This document shows positions 62,631 to 64,000 of a DNA stretch of 64,000 nt, piece by piece. Position numbers and translations under genes: made by a program. Under the pieces are notes generated by a model, which made no database searches, was not told the origin of the DNA, and saw only the letters and a list, made by a program, of their open reading frames with translations. Origin of the DNA: Oreohelix idahoensis (lineage: Eukaryota > Mollusca > Gastropoda > Stylommatophora > Oreohelicidae); contig JAMPIV010018969.1 of the NCBI GenBank assembly GCA_024509875.1, positions 1 to 64,000 on the forward strand, in the 5' to 3' direction. Position 1 is the first letter of the stretch. Every line of letters starts with the position of its first letter.

Positions 62631-63999
62631 GTCCCATCTTGCTTTGGGCCAATAATAATTGTGAGCCACCTTTTGAATGATGGTACCTATTTTCTCATGG
62701 TCCCCATCTGGTTTCACATGTAGGCTCCTTATTAATTCTGTCCTATATCTTTTTGGAAGAACCAGCTGTCCGTGACCATTGGATCTAGCTCCAGTCTTCC
62801 TATACATCAACTTGTTTTTCATGTAAAAATCTCCCTTGCCTGGAGTTGTATGACAAGTTGACAATTTTCTGAAACAAGGCTTGAGTGTTTTATACCCAGC
62901 CTGTGCCTTCCTCATCTCTTCTGGAGTGGTATCTAACATAATATCCTCCTCCTGTCTTGAGGTCGACCTGACCTGAAGGGTTGCCATATACACAGGTTTC
63001 CTTCTGCAACGGTCAGTGTCATGATTGTCCATCTGACAATTTTTACACCACCTTTTTCCTTGGTTGAAAGATTTTCTTTCATTATATTTCCTTTCATCGA
63101 ATTGTGGGAATTTATTTTTATTGTCATACCGTGGCCTATCAAATTGGTGCTTACCTTTATTTTGATCCCTAGGATCAAATTTATTAAAGTTCTGTGGTGC
63201 CCTAAAGTTGTCCACCTGTTTCTTTTTATTACCTGTTACCTCTGCTTGAGCTGCTTGATACCTTTCAGCAACATTTAGCAACTCACCCAGCCTCTCTGCA
63301 CCTTGTTCCATGAGAAACTTTCTCAGGTCTGGAGCCATGGACTCTCTTAGTTGCTCTATAAGGACCATTTCCTTAAGATCTTGGGTTTTCCCCAGAGAAG
63401 TCCATTTCTCCAAGTATGTCTCTATTCGTGCAGAGAACTGGTGATAGGTTTCACCTGACAGTAGTTTAGCATTCCTAAATTTTTTCCTGTAAAACTCTGC
63501 ATTCTTTTCATACCTTAACAAAAGAGCCTGCTTTAGCATGTCATAATTTTCCTGATCACCTCTGCTCATTTTTTGCAAAAACTTCATAAGCTGCCCCACG
63601 AAGTCCCTGAGATAACTTTAAGCTCCACCTTTCTCTCTCTAACCCATACGTGGTAGCTAATAGTTCGTACCTATTTATATAGCTCTCAATATCATCGTCT
63701 TTCTCAACAAAATGATCTAAATGAAAATTCATAGCTGAGATTGAGGCTCCTTGAGTAACCGTAGCATCAGAGGCAAAGGGACTGGCACCATTTTCAGGAG
63801 CATGGCCTTGAAACTCAAACTCCCTTAGTCGTAACTCATGTTCCCTTTGTAATCTTTTCTCCTCCTTTTCTGCTTCCCTCTCTGCAGCTAATTTCTTCTC
63901 TTCCCTTTCTGCAGCTAATTTCTTCTCTTCCCTTTCTGCAGCTAATTTCTTCTCTTCCCTTTCTGCAGCCAATCTTTTGTCTTCTCTTTCTGCTTCCAA
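62604..63999 (-). pseudogene. gag: Element D gag (frameshifted, partial at window end)
   Basis: Frames 63556-63999 and 62604-63599 together match A's Gag: AEREEKKLA coiled-coil repeats, the LDHFVEKDDDIESYINRYE core, MEQGAERLGELL, the CCHC knuckle CKNCQMDNHDTDRC and the PCFRKL linker. An extra T near 63570 causes the shift. The start codon lies beyond 64000. Confidence 0.88.
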
Positions 64000-64000
64000 T

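Larger units (their letters stand above)
57775..64000 (-). mobile_element. Element D: Ty3/gypsy (Gmr1-like), 5' part outside window
   Basis: Minus strand: 3' LTR 57775-60190, purine tract, RNase H, RT, integrase C-terminal part, integrase-region remnant and gag, running off the window in the coiled coil. It belongs to the family of A and E and, like them, lacks protease and integrase core. It keeps the full RT and RNase H that A has lost. Several single-base insertions in homopolymers break gag and the integrase remnant. Confidence 0.9.

Overview
The window is repeat-dominated DNA from an invertebrate animal. I recognise no host gene. Evidence for a metazoan: Ty3/gypsy-type LTR retrotransposons with long Gag coiled coils, several apurinic-endonuclease LINEs, DD34E Tc1-like transposons, a 24-bp ATGATGACGATGG-type array, long (TA)n tracts and low GC. 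The mixture would fit a mollusc or a similar marine invertebrate, but that is inference and the sequence does not settle it.

Layout. 1-7805: element E (+), a Ty3/gypsy element entering mid-gag at base 1. Its 3' LTR (3023-7805) is split by a 5'-truncated LINE (3503-5779) with a 7-bp duplication. 7806-13435: element F (+), a gag/RNase H deletion remnant with a structured leader and a 3' LTR. 13436-14104: a LINE endonuclease remnant (-). 14105-16391: a 24-bp tandem array. 16392-24875: element A (-), same family as E, with two almost identical LTRs and the target duplication ACGAT, inserted in the array. 24881-24942: the array resumes. 25241-35773: a Tc1-like transposase gene split by element B (25577-35078, +, duplication CAAGA). 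36113-37132: more of the same array. 37137-37758 and 46761-47644: two halves of a LINE flanking element C (37759-46760, +), the most complete LTR element here. 47644-48069: a 35-bp minisatellite. 48622-50243: a Tc1-like transposon (-) with 29-bp terminal inverted repeats. 50244-57774: mostly unrecognised, with a decayed LINE endonuclease (about 54640-55210) and simple repeats. 57775-64000: element D (-), same family as A and E, running off the end in gag.

The LTR elements carry integrase upstream of reverse transcriptase: gag-protease-integrase-RT-RNase H is directly visible in C. That is the Ty1/copia order on a Ty3/gypsy RT, as known for the Gmr1-like clade. Family A/D/E keeps gag, the integrase C-terminal part and RT (with RNase H in D and E), but lacks protease and the integrase catalytic core. 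The related element B keeps gag, protease and integrase but lacks RT and RNase H. The two sets of losses are reciprocal, and the LTRs of A are nearly identical, so help in trans is a reasonable hypothesis. Two other observations deserve attention: an array of covarying stem-loops in the leaders of C and F, and a Ty1/copia-like integrase fragment captured inside A.
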